Shown here: one piece after another, positions 10,517-19,911 of the stretch
Position numbering within the stretch: the first letter of the stretch is position 1
How the letters are laid out: the number at the start of each line of letters is the position of its first letter
Assembly: GCA_001600635.1 (NCBI GenBank)
Contig: BCKL01000007.1
Location: 644,303 to 708,302 of the forward strand
Length of the DNA stretch: 64,000 nt
Source of the DNA: Leucosporidium creatinivorum
Taxonomy: Eukaryota > Basidiomycota > Microbotryomycetes > Leucosporidiales > Leucosporidiaceae
Reading direction: 5' to 3'
Program-made: the position numbers and the translations under genes
The notes under the pieces: generated by a model
The model's input: only the letters and a program-made list of their open reading frames with translations
Databases searched by the model: none
What the model was told of the DNA's origin: nothing

Positions 10517-11186
10517 CTACTCCTCGAGGTCGTCCTCGTCGACTGGGCGAACGACTGTTGGTGACGGGAACTTGCCTGTGGATGTACGGGTGTGGTCAGC
10601 GGACTGCAGAAGCAGGTCTCGGCGAACGAGCTCACCATCGGCGTTCTTGAAGCTCACTCCGACGTCGGCAGCCTCGTCCCTGTAGCGCGCGAGAGAGCAG
10701 GAGTCAGTCAGTCAGATCTCTAGCAGTATGACCACCGCTCCATGGCGGCTCGTACCGCTCCACAGACCCAAACAGCGAGCTCGGCAGAAGCGACTCACAA
10801 TCCCCACTTGTCGGCGCCACTCTTCTCATCCGTGAGCCTCTCCCACTTGTCCTCTTGTACCTCATCATCCTCCTGGTGCAGCAGACGCCAGAGTGCGATA
10901 TCATTGGCAGCCTTGGGCAGCTCGGGCAGCTCGTCGCCTGCGCCGTGAGCGAGAGCGTCCATCAAAGTCGCGCGAAGGACGGCCAGAGTGGTAGCGGAGG
11001 TGACGGGGAGCAAGACGGTGGCTGTTGGAAGGTGTGAGATTAGTCTAGTGCAGCAGAATGAGCTGCTCGACCGCGAGAGCCTCACTCTTCTCGAATTTGA
11101 GCTTGAAGCAGGTAACTGGGTGCTTGCGAGGCTGTATAGAATGATTAGTAATGCTCTTATGAGCGCTGCAAAACAGTACATACCAT
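10517..11186 (-). CDS. Small conserved-looking protein, possible ubiquitin-like fold
   Basis: Five exons: 11186-11184 (ATG only), 11131-11086, 11021-10799, 10679-10636, 10575-10517; 124 residues. Every junction keeps frame and the lengths sum to 375 nt. The protein starts MPRKHPVTCFKLKFEKTTVL. A basic beta-strand-like start is followed by LPVTSATTLAVLRATLMDAL, an acidic middle (QEDDEVQEDKWERL), DKWGLDEAADVGVSFKN, and the tail VRPVDEDDLEE. The strand-helix order with a late W-x-L-D-E-A-x-x-V motif resembles the beta-grasp layout of ubiquitin-like proteins, but this is inference and I do not recognise the family. It faces NDUFA8 with only 100 bp between start codons. Confidence 0.75.
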
Positions 11187-11286
11187 GATGAGGTGCAGCC
11201 GAGTGAGCGGTACGAAGCTAAGACGCGACGGCCCTGCTCGCTCTCACTTTCCTCCCTGTTCGCGCGCTTGTCCCCTCTGTAGCAAC
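11187..11286. promoter_or_regulatory. Short bidirectional promoter (small protein / NDUFA8)
   Basis: Only 100 bp separate the two outward ATG codons, and each ATG is immediately followed by an intron donor (GTATGT on both sides). A mirror arrangement of two ATG-only exons around one tiny promoter is unusual. Confidence 0.6.
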
Positions 11287-12580
11287 ATGGTATGTAGTCG
11301 ATCACATCTCACTGCTAGCACTGCTCGCTAACCTACAGCTCTTTTTGTACATCATAGTCCACTCACCGAGAAGCAAAGTACGTCCAATCCCCTCCCTCCT
11401 CATCGTCAACCTAAACTGACCTCGGCCCGTTTCTGCACCTCGATAGGTTCCCAGCCAAGGACTACGTCGAGTGAGCTCTTGAACTGCCCTGCCTTGTCAA
11501 GCTACAGCTGCTTACTCCCCGCTCGCTGCTCTCCACCAGCCCAACTCCCCTCCCTTCCTCCGTCCCTCACGTCGACGAGCTCGGAGTGACTTCGGCGCCC
11601 CTCAAGACTGCTTCCTTCTTCATCGGAGAGCACTGCAAGAAGTACAATGGTGCGCCACAGCTTTCGCCGTCTTACTGCAGCGCTCCAAGTCCCGCTAACG
11701 CTCTCTGTCGCTGCCCTCCTCGCTCCTCGCGATTCTCGACGACTACAGAGGACTTCATGCTGTGCAAGGCGGAGGACCGAGACCCAGCACATTGCCTGGC
11801 AGAGGGACGCAAGGTGACGAGGTGTGCCCAGGACTTGTGAGTAGCTCTCAGCCGCCCCCCGTCGGCGTTCTCTCTCTTGCGCGCGGAACGTCCTGCAGGC
11901 TGACAAGTCGCCCGTTCGTTCCACGTACACCTCAACAGGATCACCAAGGTCAAGGCTACCTGCTTGGAGGAGTTTAACGCTCACTGGGAGTGCCTCGAGC
12001 GCAACAACCAGGTGCGTCGTCTTGCTCTCGTTTCGTCGACTTCACCCGCTGACCGCCTGCCGGCTCTCATTCATCACCACAGGAGTTCTTCCTCTGCCGC
12101 AAGCCCGAGCGGAAATTCAACTCCTGCGTCTTCGAGAAGCTCGTAAGTCGCTGGCCGCTCGAGGCGGGTAGGCGGAGAAGACGAGTGAGAAGGTACAGCC
12201 GCTGACAGTCGCATCCCATATCTCTTTCCCTCCACACGACACACTCACGCGCTCCCTTTGCCGTCAACGCACCTCACTGCCCCTACTCATCTTCGCCGAC
12301 GTCTCCCGCTCCTGCCTTCGCCGAACGCTCCTCCCACCTTCGCCCTTTCGCCGAACCTCCTCCCTCCCTACTGCGCTCTCTCGCTCCCCGACACTCTTAT
12401 CATCCTCCCCTCCTCGACATGGTCCCCTTCCCGCCCTCTGTCCCTCCCCCACCACGCCCTTCGCTCGCTCTCCTCGCTTCCGACCCTCAGAACCTGTCAA
12501 AGAACATCCCCGGCTCCGCCGCCGACAAGCCCCAGATCCACGACAAGACATGGCCGATCTACGGGGCGATCCAAAAGTAG
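11287..12580 (+). CDS. NDUFA8: NADH:ubiquinone oxidoreductase subunit NDUFA8 (PGIV)
   Basis: Eight exons: 11287-11289 (ATG only), 11358-11377, 11447-11470, 11540-11649, 11749-11836, 11939-12011, 12083-12142, 12491-12580; 155 residues. N-terminus MSTHREAKFPAKDYVD, then VPHVDELGVTSAPLKTASFF, typical of the fungal subunit. Two CHCH hairpins carry perfect twin CX9C spacing: C-KKYNEDFML-C with C-LAEGRKVTR-C, and C-LEEFNAHWE-C with C-RKPERKFNS-C. Family knowledge: an accessory subunit on the intermembrane-space side of complex I, imported by the Mia40 disulfide relay. The first intron was set to end at 11357 because that alone gives an in-frame N-terminus. The last intron (12143-12490, 348 nt) is about five times longer than its neighbours and pyrimidine-rich. 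Confidence 0.92.
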
Positions 12581-12879
12581 ATGGAGAGCTTGCACTCGCG
12601 CGTGTGGTGGTGTCAACGCCGAAGGTGGTTGGAGGAGCGAGAGACTTTTGTACGGTTGCGGAGAGAGCAGAGGGAGCAGAGGGGGCTTGGATGGCGACTT
12701 GATGTGATGTGTGGAATGAAGTGAACGATGGGACTGCTTACTTGATGGAGGGTGAGGTGGAGAGCGGTGGGCGAAGCTCGGCTCGGCGCTGAGGAGTCGC
12801 CTGGCGAGGGTCAATCGCAGTGCAGATCAGGCTGAGCTCAAAATATCATTCTACGAAGCCTACAGCTCGCTAGACCTTC

Positions 12880-13500
12880 TCTGCAGCCTCGAGCTCGAGA
12901 TGTGGCCCGAGCTGAAAGATGGCGAGAGGAGCGGAATCGAGCCGGCCCTCTCTTGCCTTCGTCCTGCTCACTCGTCTTTCGCTGGCTTCTCGACAACTCG
13001 CTCGGAGGACTCACGAAGCTCAACAAGACATCAAAGCTAGCTTTAGCACATCGACCGCCCTCCCCTTCCCTCGAAGCTTTCTCTCTCGCCTCTCGCTAGA
13101 CGAACGAGCTCGAGGACCGCGCGCTCGAGCTAACAACACCACTTCTGAATGTGAGTTGAGCGTGCTCGAGGGCACAGCTGTAGACGAGAGAGCAGAGGGG
13201 TGTAGAGCATCGAACGATGGCGGGGGACAGCGAGCGAGCGAGGGGGAGGAAGCACGCGGAGGCGAGGAAAGCCGGCTGTAGCGGAGGGAGGACGCGGAAT
13301 GAGGGATTGTCGGGAAGCAAAAGCTACACCACTTTCTTTCGGAGGTAGAGACATAGGAAAGCTGACCTTCTTACACTCACCCTCAACAGCTCTTCCCTCT
13401 TCGCTCGGCGCTCGCTCTCGACCGCTACACTTGCTATCGTGACCTCCTACAAGCTTGAAGGTGGGCGCTTTCATCTCGAGCAGCGCGCTAGATCTTCATT
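12880..13500 (+). repeat. Duplicated 5' module, copy B (inverted relative to A and C)
   Basis: Sequence upstream of F-box copy B that matches, in reverse orientation on the plus strand, the modules upstream of A and C. The match begins around CTCGAGCTCGAGATGTGGCC and includes the conserved stretch near 13110-13310. It is more diverged than A versus C, with scattered substitutions and indels. A 5' UTR intron again appears to end with CAG touching the ATG at 13521. Confidence 0.75.
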
Positions 13501-13520
13501 GACCCTCCGCACCGCCACAG

Positions 13521-15174
13521 ATGCCTCCCACCCTTCCCACCGAGCTCATCGAGCACATCCTCGAACTCGTCTACCAAGAATCGAGGGAAGCCGAGTCGAT
13601 TCCTCCCTCCTCGTTCCCCTCCACGCTTCCGTCCTCGTTAGTGGGAGACCTCGTACCGTCGTTCCTCTACCCGGTCCTCCTCGTCAGCCGCAACTTCCAC
13701 GCTGTCGCCCTCCCACTCCTGGTTCGCCATCTCTTCGCCGGTTCTCCCACGCTTAACCCCAGTAGGCCAGACGCCGAAGCGTACTACAAGAGCGTAGTCG
13801 CGCTGTTGAAGAAGTATGAGCTTCATGCCCGTGTGCAGTCGCTTGTCCTGCCGCCAAGCTTGACGGAGGCCGAGCAAAGCGATCTCCTTGCCGCTTGCTC
13901 AGCGCTGGACACACTTCACCTCCGCCCTCCCAGCTCCTCTTCGCCCCTCCTTGACATACCCAAAGCTATCACCCATCTTCTCATCGATGCCGAGCACTAT
14001 ACGCGATCCTACCTCGATCTCGTCGCTCTTCAAAGAAACGCGCCTCACTTGATCTCGTTGAGCTTGGGTTCGACATCATCGACCGTTCACCTCGAGCTCT
14101 CGCGGGGACAAGAGGCTGACTTTGAATTAGCTGAAGGCGTGTGGAAGCTGGAGAACCTCCGCTTGCACAGCCTCAGAGGTTCGGCGATTCCCACCCTACG
14201 CTGGATTCGCGATTCGGCGTCGACGCTGCGCACGCTATCGGGATCACACCTCTACTTCCGGGAAACACCAAACGATGACCTCCTGGAGGCGTTGAAGCTT
14301 CCCTTGCCCTCCCTGGTCGCTCTTGCTCAGGGCTTGTCGCCGGCCGACCTCGGCGCGAAGAACCCTCTCTGCACCGACAACCTTCCCAAACTTGCCATCC
14401 TCGACCTCGTCGTACGCGATGTGGAAGCTCTCGTCCGCTTAAGGGACAGCTCCGCTGCAATGCATCGCGTGCAGCTGTCTCTGCACGACGAGCTATACCC
14501 GGGCGACGCTCCGGAACTCGTTCAAGAGCTCAGCGAGTTCATCATCAATCATCACGCGCTGGAACTAGTCGCTCTAGAGTACCCTATCCACGGTGGCTAT
14601 GACGAGGAGCTGGATATAGACTGGAACGAGTCGCTCCGAGCCCTCTGCACCGAGCGAGGCGTCGTCTTCGCCTGCAACGACGACATGCCGTGGGTGAAGA
14701 ACGGCGACGACGCATATACATCGAGCGTGCATGGTAGCTCCGACGACGAGTCGAGCATCGGGTCGAGTGGGATCGACGAGGCAATGGACTTTGACGCCGA
14801 GGACGACGAGATTTGGGCGAGTAACTGGAGCGAGGAGAAGAGGGAGGCAATGGGATTGGGCGAGTTGACTCTTCTTGGCTTGTATGAGTGAGACGGAGAG
14901 CTGACTCTGGTGCTTCCTTGCAGTGGGCAAGCTCGAGGTCGAGAAGGTCGATTCGGCGCAAGCTCACACGTCGGCCGAAGCCGAGATGGCGCCGAGTGAG
15001 TGCCTCGGGCCTCTCACAGCTTTCTGATCAGCTGCTGATCATCTTTCTCGCGCTACAGATGCTCAAGGCGTCGACGAGCCCGCCGGAGGTGAGTTTCTTG
15101 CGCTGCTTCGTGGTCGTAGCTCCTCACGCTGACCGTGCGGCGCCCACTGAGCAGCTTCCATCACTGGAGTGTGA
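13521..15174 (+). CDS. F-box/LRR-like family copy B, intact
   Basis: Exons 13521-14859, 14924-14995, 15059-15088, 15155-15174; 486 residues. F-box-like start MPPTLPTELIEHILELVY, leucine-rich body (LENLRLHSLRGSAIPTLRW and similar repeats), conserved CTERGVVFACND, then an acidic tail (SSDDESSIGSSGIDEAMDFD, DDEIWASNWSEEKREAMG). The first intron needs a GC donor (G|GCGAGT) where copies A and C have G|GTGAGT; the following peptide VGKLEVEK then matches copy C VGKLEAEE. Reading through instead gives ELTLLGLYE-stop, an unsupported alternative end. The last exons give NAQGVDEPAG and ASITGV. Family knowledge: SCF substrate receptor; substrate unknown. This is the only member of the trio without a frameshift. 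Confidence 0.85.
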
Positions 15175-15400
15175 GACTCCCGCACTGTAAGAACACGGGA
15201 ATAGGGTGTAGGAGAATAGCTTCGTTGTAACAGCCTTCGCTTCTCATGTGCTCGCTTCTATGGTCCGAGCTGGCATCGCCGCTTCCTCTCCGAGCCCTCC
15301 TCTCGGCCGAAAGAGAGCTAGAAACGAGATGCGTGGTATTCACAAGAGACCAGGTATAGTACTTCGATCGCCCCTCCCCTTCTACCTCCACACAGAAAGC

Positions 15401-18331
15401 TCAGTTGTAGACGCTGGTCCGATCCTTCCACCCCTCGCCGCTCGCATCGTATACGCCCGCCTCGTCGGCCTCTTTGAAGTCTTGCGAGAACTTCTCCGAC
15501 GTCTTGACGACCACATCAATCTCGACCGAGGTGAGGGGCGAGTTCTTGCTCATCGCGAGAGCCTGCGCCGTTCGGACTGTGTTCTTGATGGATCGGCCTG
15601 CAGACGAAGTAGATCAGCGCCAGGTCCAAAAAGCGATGGCGACGCACTACTCACCGTTGAACCCCGGTTTCGAAGCGAGACGGTCGAGATACTTGGCCGA
15701 GATGGTCGACTTGAACTCTGGCTCACCCTCAGCGGGCTCGGGTGAGGAAGGCTTCGAGTCGTCGGGAGTCGTCAAGCCGTTGGTGAGCTTCTTCTTGAGC
15801 CCCGTCTCGCCCTCGATGCCAACCCCTGCGAGACGAAGGAAGGACGCCCAGATGGTCCTCCGTTTGGCCTTGTCGAGATCGGGGTAGGTGATGGCGATGG
15901 AGAAGCGGGAGAGGAAGGCCTCGTCGACGGTGCGGATGCGGTTGGTAGTGAGGAAGAGGACGCCGCTGTGGTACTCGAGGACGCGGAGGAAGACGGAGAC
16001 CATGCTGTTGCGCTGAACGTCGTGCAGGCTTCGCTGCTCAAGGAAGACGTCGGCCTCGCTGTTGAAGGAGAAGAGGTCAGCCGAGGTGCAGCAGAGCACT
16101 GGAGAAAGACTCACTCGATGAGAAGGACGGCGCCCCACGACTGAGCGACATCGAGCGCATCCCTTAACCTCTTCTCGAGCTGATCTGCCTGCACACCGAG
16201 CTCTCCCGCCGTGACCGAGTAGAGCGGCGCCTCGAGCAGCTCCGAGACCGCCTCGGCCGTCAACGTCTTTCCCACGCCGGGGCGACCATGCAGGACGGCG
16301 ATGAGTCCTCCACCCTTGCCGCCGATCACGTCCTCGAGCACCTTGGTCGACTTGGGCGCCTCGGTCGAATTGCGCTCAGCGGCGCGAGCTTTGCTGAGCG
16401 TCGAGTTCTGCTGGACGAGCGAGCGAATGAGGTCCTTGTAGTCCTGGTCGAGGACGAGATGGTCGTAGGCGGAAGAGGAGAACTCGATGGGCTTGAAGAG
16501 GTGCTGTTGAGGTCAGGGTCAGCGAGCTGAAGTGAGGCCTTAGCTCGACGAACTCACGACCAGCAGCTCTCCCCACTCGCGGCAAACCAAACTGAAGCCG
16601 TAGACGGTAGGTCCAAGAAGGCAGAGCTCCTCGTCCGAAGGAACCTCCCCGACCGCCGGCGCCGAGCCATCCTCAAGGTCGAAATCGTCCTCATCATCAT
16701 CCCACATCGACTGCGAAGCCCTGGACGGGTTCATCCTCCTGTAGCTCTTAGTATCGACGACGGCTCGACCCTCAGCCCTGAGCTTGACGACGCGCCGATC
16801 CATCCCACAGCCGATGACTTGGATGAGGACGCCCGTGTAGTCGAGGAATCGCACGCCGGCGAGGTCGCAGTAGGTTCGCCCTCGGGTGGTGAGCTCCTCG
16901 CGCATCTTATCGCCGAGAGGATGGGCGGGGAGGGAGCTGATCTTACGCATGCCCTTGAACTGAGATTAGGGGGCGAGAGGGAAGGTCAGCGCCGAGCCTG
17001 ACTCGAGGAGTGCAGAAGGGACGAACCTTGGGGATGGTGGCGTCGACGTAAGTGCGAGAGTACCGACTACCGTTCCAGCGGATCTTGGTGCCCGACAGCT
17101 CAAAGACGGGACCGTCGCGACTCATGCCGTCTGCTCTAACAAAGTCAGCGAGGCGCTGTCGGACTCAGAGGGGGCGACCCACAGTTGCAGCTCTTAAGCT
17201 TGAACGCCTGCTTCTCTCCACAGACCTCCTCGGTGATGACGACGTGAGACTCGGGGAGGAAGATGGCCCAGAGGAGGTTGAACGAGATGTTGCCCTCCTT
17301 CAGCAGACGCTCGAGCTTGCTCTGACTACGTTGGGGGCACACCGGGTCAGCGAAGAGATGAGTAAAGTTTAACAGACGGGGAGACCCACGTAGGAGCGAA
17401 CAGCTCTTCGATGTAAGCGAGCAGGATGGTGAAGTGCTCGACCTCGGTCGTGACTTCCTCCAACGTCTGGGTCGAGGTGATCTTGATGTCCTCCTCCTTG
17501 TCCTCCTCCTTCTCGATGATGACCAAAGTCGAAGTAGACGCCTCCTCCGAAGCCTCCTGGCTCTCATCAACCTCCTCGACCGGTTCGGCGCTGCCCTCCT
17601 CCGACTTCTCCTTGTCCCCCTCCTCGCTCTTATCCTTGGCCTCCTTCTCGAGTCGCTCCTTCTGCTCAATCTTGGTTCTAAGTAGCTCCTTGAGCTGAGG
17701 TAGGTGAAGGAAGAGGTCCTGAGCATCGAGACTCGGCTCGTCCTCGAAGACGTCCTCGACTTCCTTGAGCTCCAATCTGCGGGCGAGGCGTCAGCGGTGG
17801 CAGGCCCCGAGCAGCAGCATTACCCACCTCAAAAGGTCGATGAGCGGCTGAGAAGCGATCTCGAGCGCGGTGTAGTCCTCCTACAGGTGCGTGCGCTCCG
17901 GTCAGCTCGAGCTCGGCGGAGCGCTGTCGCAGGCCGAACGAACGACTTACGTGTCCAGCATAGTCCTGTGACTTGGGCCAGCTCCTGTGCTTGACGACAA
18001 AAAGGAATCTGTTGCTTGCAAGTCGTCAGCGTGTCGGTTCGTGGACCGCGAGAGAGCCGAGCGCGCACTTGGTCTTGTCGCCATCCTCCTCGTCTCGTGT
18101 CTCCCAAATGCCAGTGACGGGAGAGTAGTACTCCTTCTTGGTCTCGTAGCGTTTGCCATCCTTGTCCTCCTCATCCTCCTTGTCGTCGTCGTCTGACTTG
18201 GATTCGTCTGCTGCTGGTGCGGAGGCGGTGGAGCGCGTCCAGTAAGTGGAAGCGAAGCAGGCTGCTGCTGTAGTGAGAGCAGTGCCTGCTACCAGCGCGA
18301 TGCGCGAATCTAGCAATCGCGAGGTGTCCAT
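15401..18331 (-). CDS. AAA ATPase with DUF7025-like N-terminal region and membrane anchor
   Basis: Ten exons (18331-18069, 18008-17951, 17880-17828, 17776-17390, 17325-17183, 17130-17027, 16959-16558, 16503-16115, 16058-15655, 15597-15401); exactly 800 codons. Residues about 10-32 form a hydrophobic segment (RIALVAGTALTTAAACFAST), then a long acidic stretch. A central fungal domain follows (NISFNLLWAIFLPESHVVI ... YVDATIPKFKGMRKISSLPA) that matches the DUF7025-type region usually paired with this AAA clade. The C-terminal AAA module has Walker A GRPGVGKT, Walker B VLLIDEAD, sensor TTNR and Arg-finger region SRF. Family knowledge: these fungal AAA proteins are poorly characterised; mechanism is likely protein remodelling. 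Membrane location is inferred from the anchor. It starts 138 bp from TLS1 on the opposite strand. Confidence 0.88.
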
Positions 18332-18469
18332 CCGAGCTGACGACGAGGCGAGACGGGTTAGCGAGGAGGGAGAGAGCTGCTGGGGACTTGGGCGCGAAGG
18401 GAGCTGACTTGGGAAGCGGCTCTCCGCCGGCTTGGCTCTTGACTCCTTCTCGCTTCCTACACCGCATCA
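18332..18469. promoter_or_regulatory. Bidirectional promoter, AAA ATPase / TLS1
   Basis: 138 bp between outward start codons; it must hold both transcription starts. No recognised motif. Confidence 0.5.
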
Positions 18470-19710
18470 ATGTTCAAGCGTAAAACTCGCCCTCAAGCTG
18501 TAGCTCAACCTCGCCGTGACTCGCCCGAGCTGGCTGACTCGACCCCCGCCGACGAGGACAACATCAGGCGAGTTTCTGACTTGCAACGCTGCTGTAGCGT
18601 ACTCTCGGCTGACCGGGCTTGCCCTACCATCCAACAGCGAGACTCTGGAGGAGCTTATTGCTCTGCGCAAGCTCAAGCGGGCAACGGGCGGGATCGACCT
18701 CGAGCGCTTGAATGCAGGCGAGAAGAAGAAGCGGCGCAAGGTGGTGGACGCTGAGGGCAAGGTGACGGAAGATGGTCAGATTGAAGGTACTCAGGGAGGC
18801 ATCAAGGATCGTACAAGGGACGACCCCGACGAGTGAGCAGCTTCTCTTCAGCCGGCCCAGCGACGCTCGAGCTCATCTCTCTCGGCTCTCTCTGCAGTGA
18901 TCCGACCGACTTGACCAACAAGATTGTCAGGAGTAACAACTTTACTGGACAGACGAACGCTGTGGATGTCGACAAGCACATGCACGTCCAGAGTCTCGGC
19001 TCGAGCGACGCCAGAGCTGACCCTCGCCGCTTCGCAGGATGGCCTACATCGAGGAGGAGCTCAAGAAGCGCAAAGGAACGACTGGCGAGATCGATACGGA
19101 GAAGGAGATCCGCAGCCTCGACCCGCGCGACGCTCTGTACAAGATTGCCGAGAAGTATCGCATCGAGAAGAAGCCCGAGCAGGAGGAGGAAGGCAACGTC
19201 GCACTTTCGGCAGCCATGCTGTCGGCAATCCCAGAAGTGGACCTTGGTATCGAGTGAGTAGTCTGCCCTTCTGCTTCTGTACCACAGCTGACCTCTCCTC
19301 GACCCTCAGCCGCAAGCTCAAGAACATTGAAGACACGGAGAAGGCCAAGCGAGCTCTCATCGAGCAGAAACAGGCGGCAGCAGCAGCAAGGGCAGACGAA
19401 GACGAGTTTGCCGTCGATCGCTGTACGTCTTCGGATGCTCTTCGGTACTTTATGTCGCTCACACCTCCTCGTCTATAGTCTACAAGGCGCGCCGACCGCT
19501 GGAATCCGACGCCGACGCTCTGGCAAAGGCTCGTCGCGAGGCAGCAGGCGACCAGCAGCCGCCAAAGAACAAGCCGATGGGAGCTGGTAGGAAGGAGACC
19601 GCTACCGATGACCAGGTATGCCCCACTCCCCTCAGCCTTTGCCTCGAGCCGAAGCTGACCTCCCCTCTCTGCAGACGATGGCTCGCTTCAAGCAGCGCCA
19701 GAGGAAGTAA
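18470..19710 (+). CDS. TLS1: TLS1/C9orf78 (HCA59, Hep_59 domain) spliceosome-associated protein
   Basis: Seven exons: 18470-18567, 18638-18832, 18898-18981, 19038-19253, 19310-19422, 19479-19615, 19675-19710; 292 residues. Family motifs run through the joins: ETLEELIALRKLKRATGGID, NNFTGQTNAVDVDKHMMAYI, DPRDALYKIAEKYRIEKK and NVALSAAMLSAIPEVDLG, ending MARFKQRQRK. Two introns have GC donors forced by frame and homology: AG|GCGAGT at 18568, joining SETLEEL, and AT|GCACGT at 18982, joining KHM-MAYIEEEL. Family knowledge: fission yeast Tls1 controls splicing of shelterin and he­terochromatin factors; human C9orf78 binds the spliceosome. Placement in the family is firm; the exact role here is inferred. 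Confidence 0.9.
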
Positions 19711-19911
19711 CGCCGACCCCGTTTATACTGTACTACAACTGCAAATCGTCCTCTTATACCCCTGTCCATCTTAACCCCGTCCGATAGCAGCGAGAGGTTG
19801 ACACTCCTCATCGAGCTCGGTAGTGTTGGTCGCCGAACACCCGCAGGAGCCCTTCGAAAACGGCGAGATCGAATTGCTGCTTCTTTCACCAACACTTCGT
19901 TTTTACTAGAC

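Noticed and set aside
11447-11540. Alternative NDUFA8 N-terminus starting MLFLYIIVHSPRS
   Set aside because: Needs a 37-nt intron or breaks frame; ending intron 1 at 11357 gives a consistent chain of phases.
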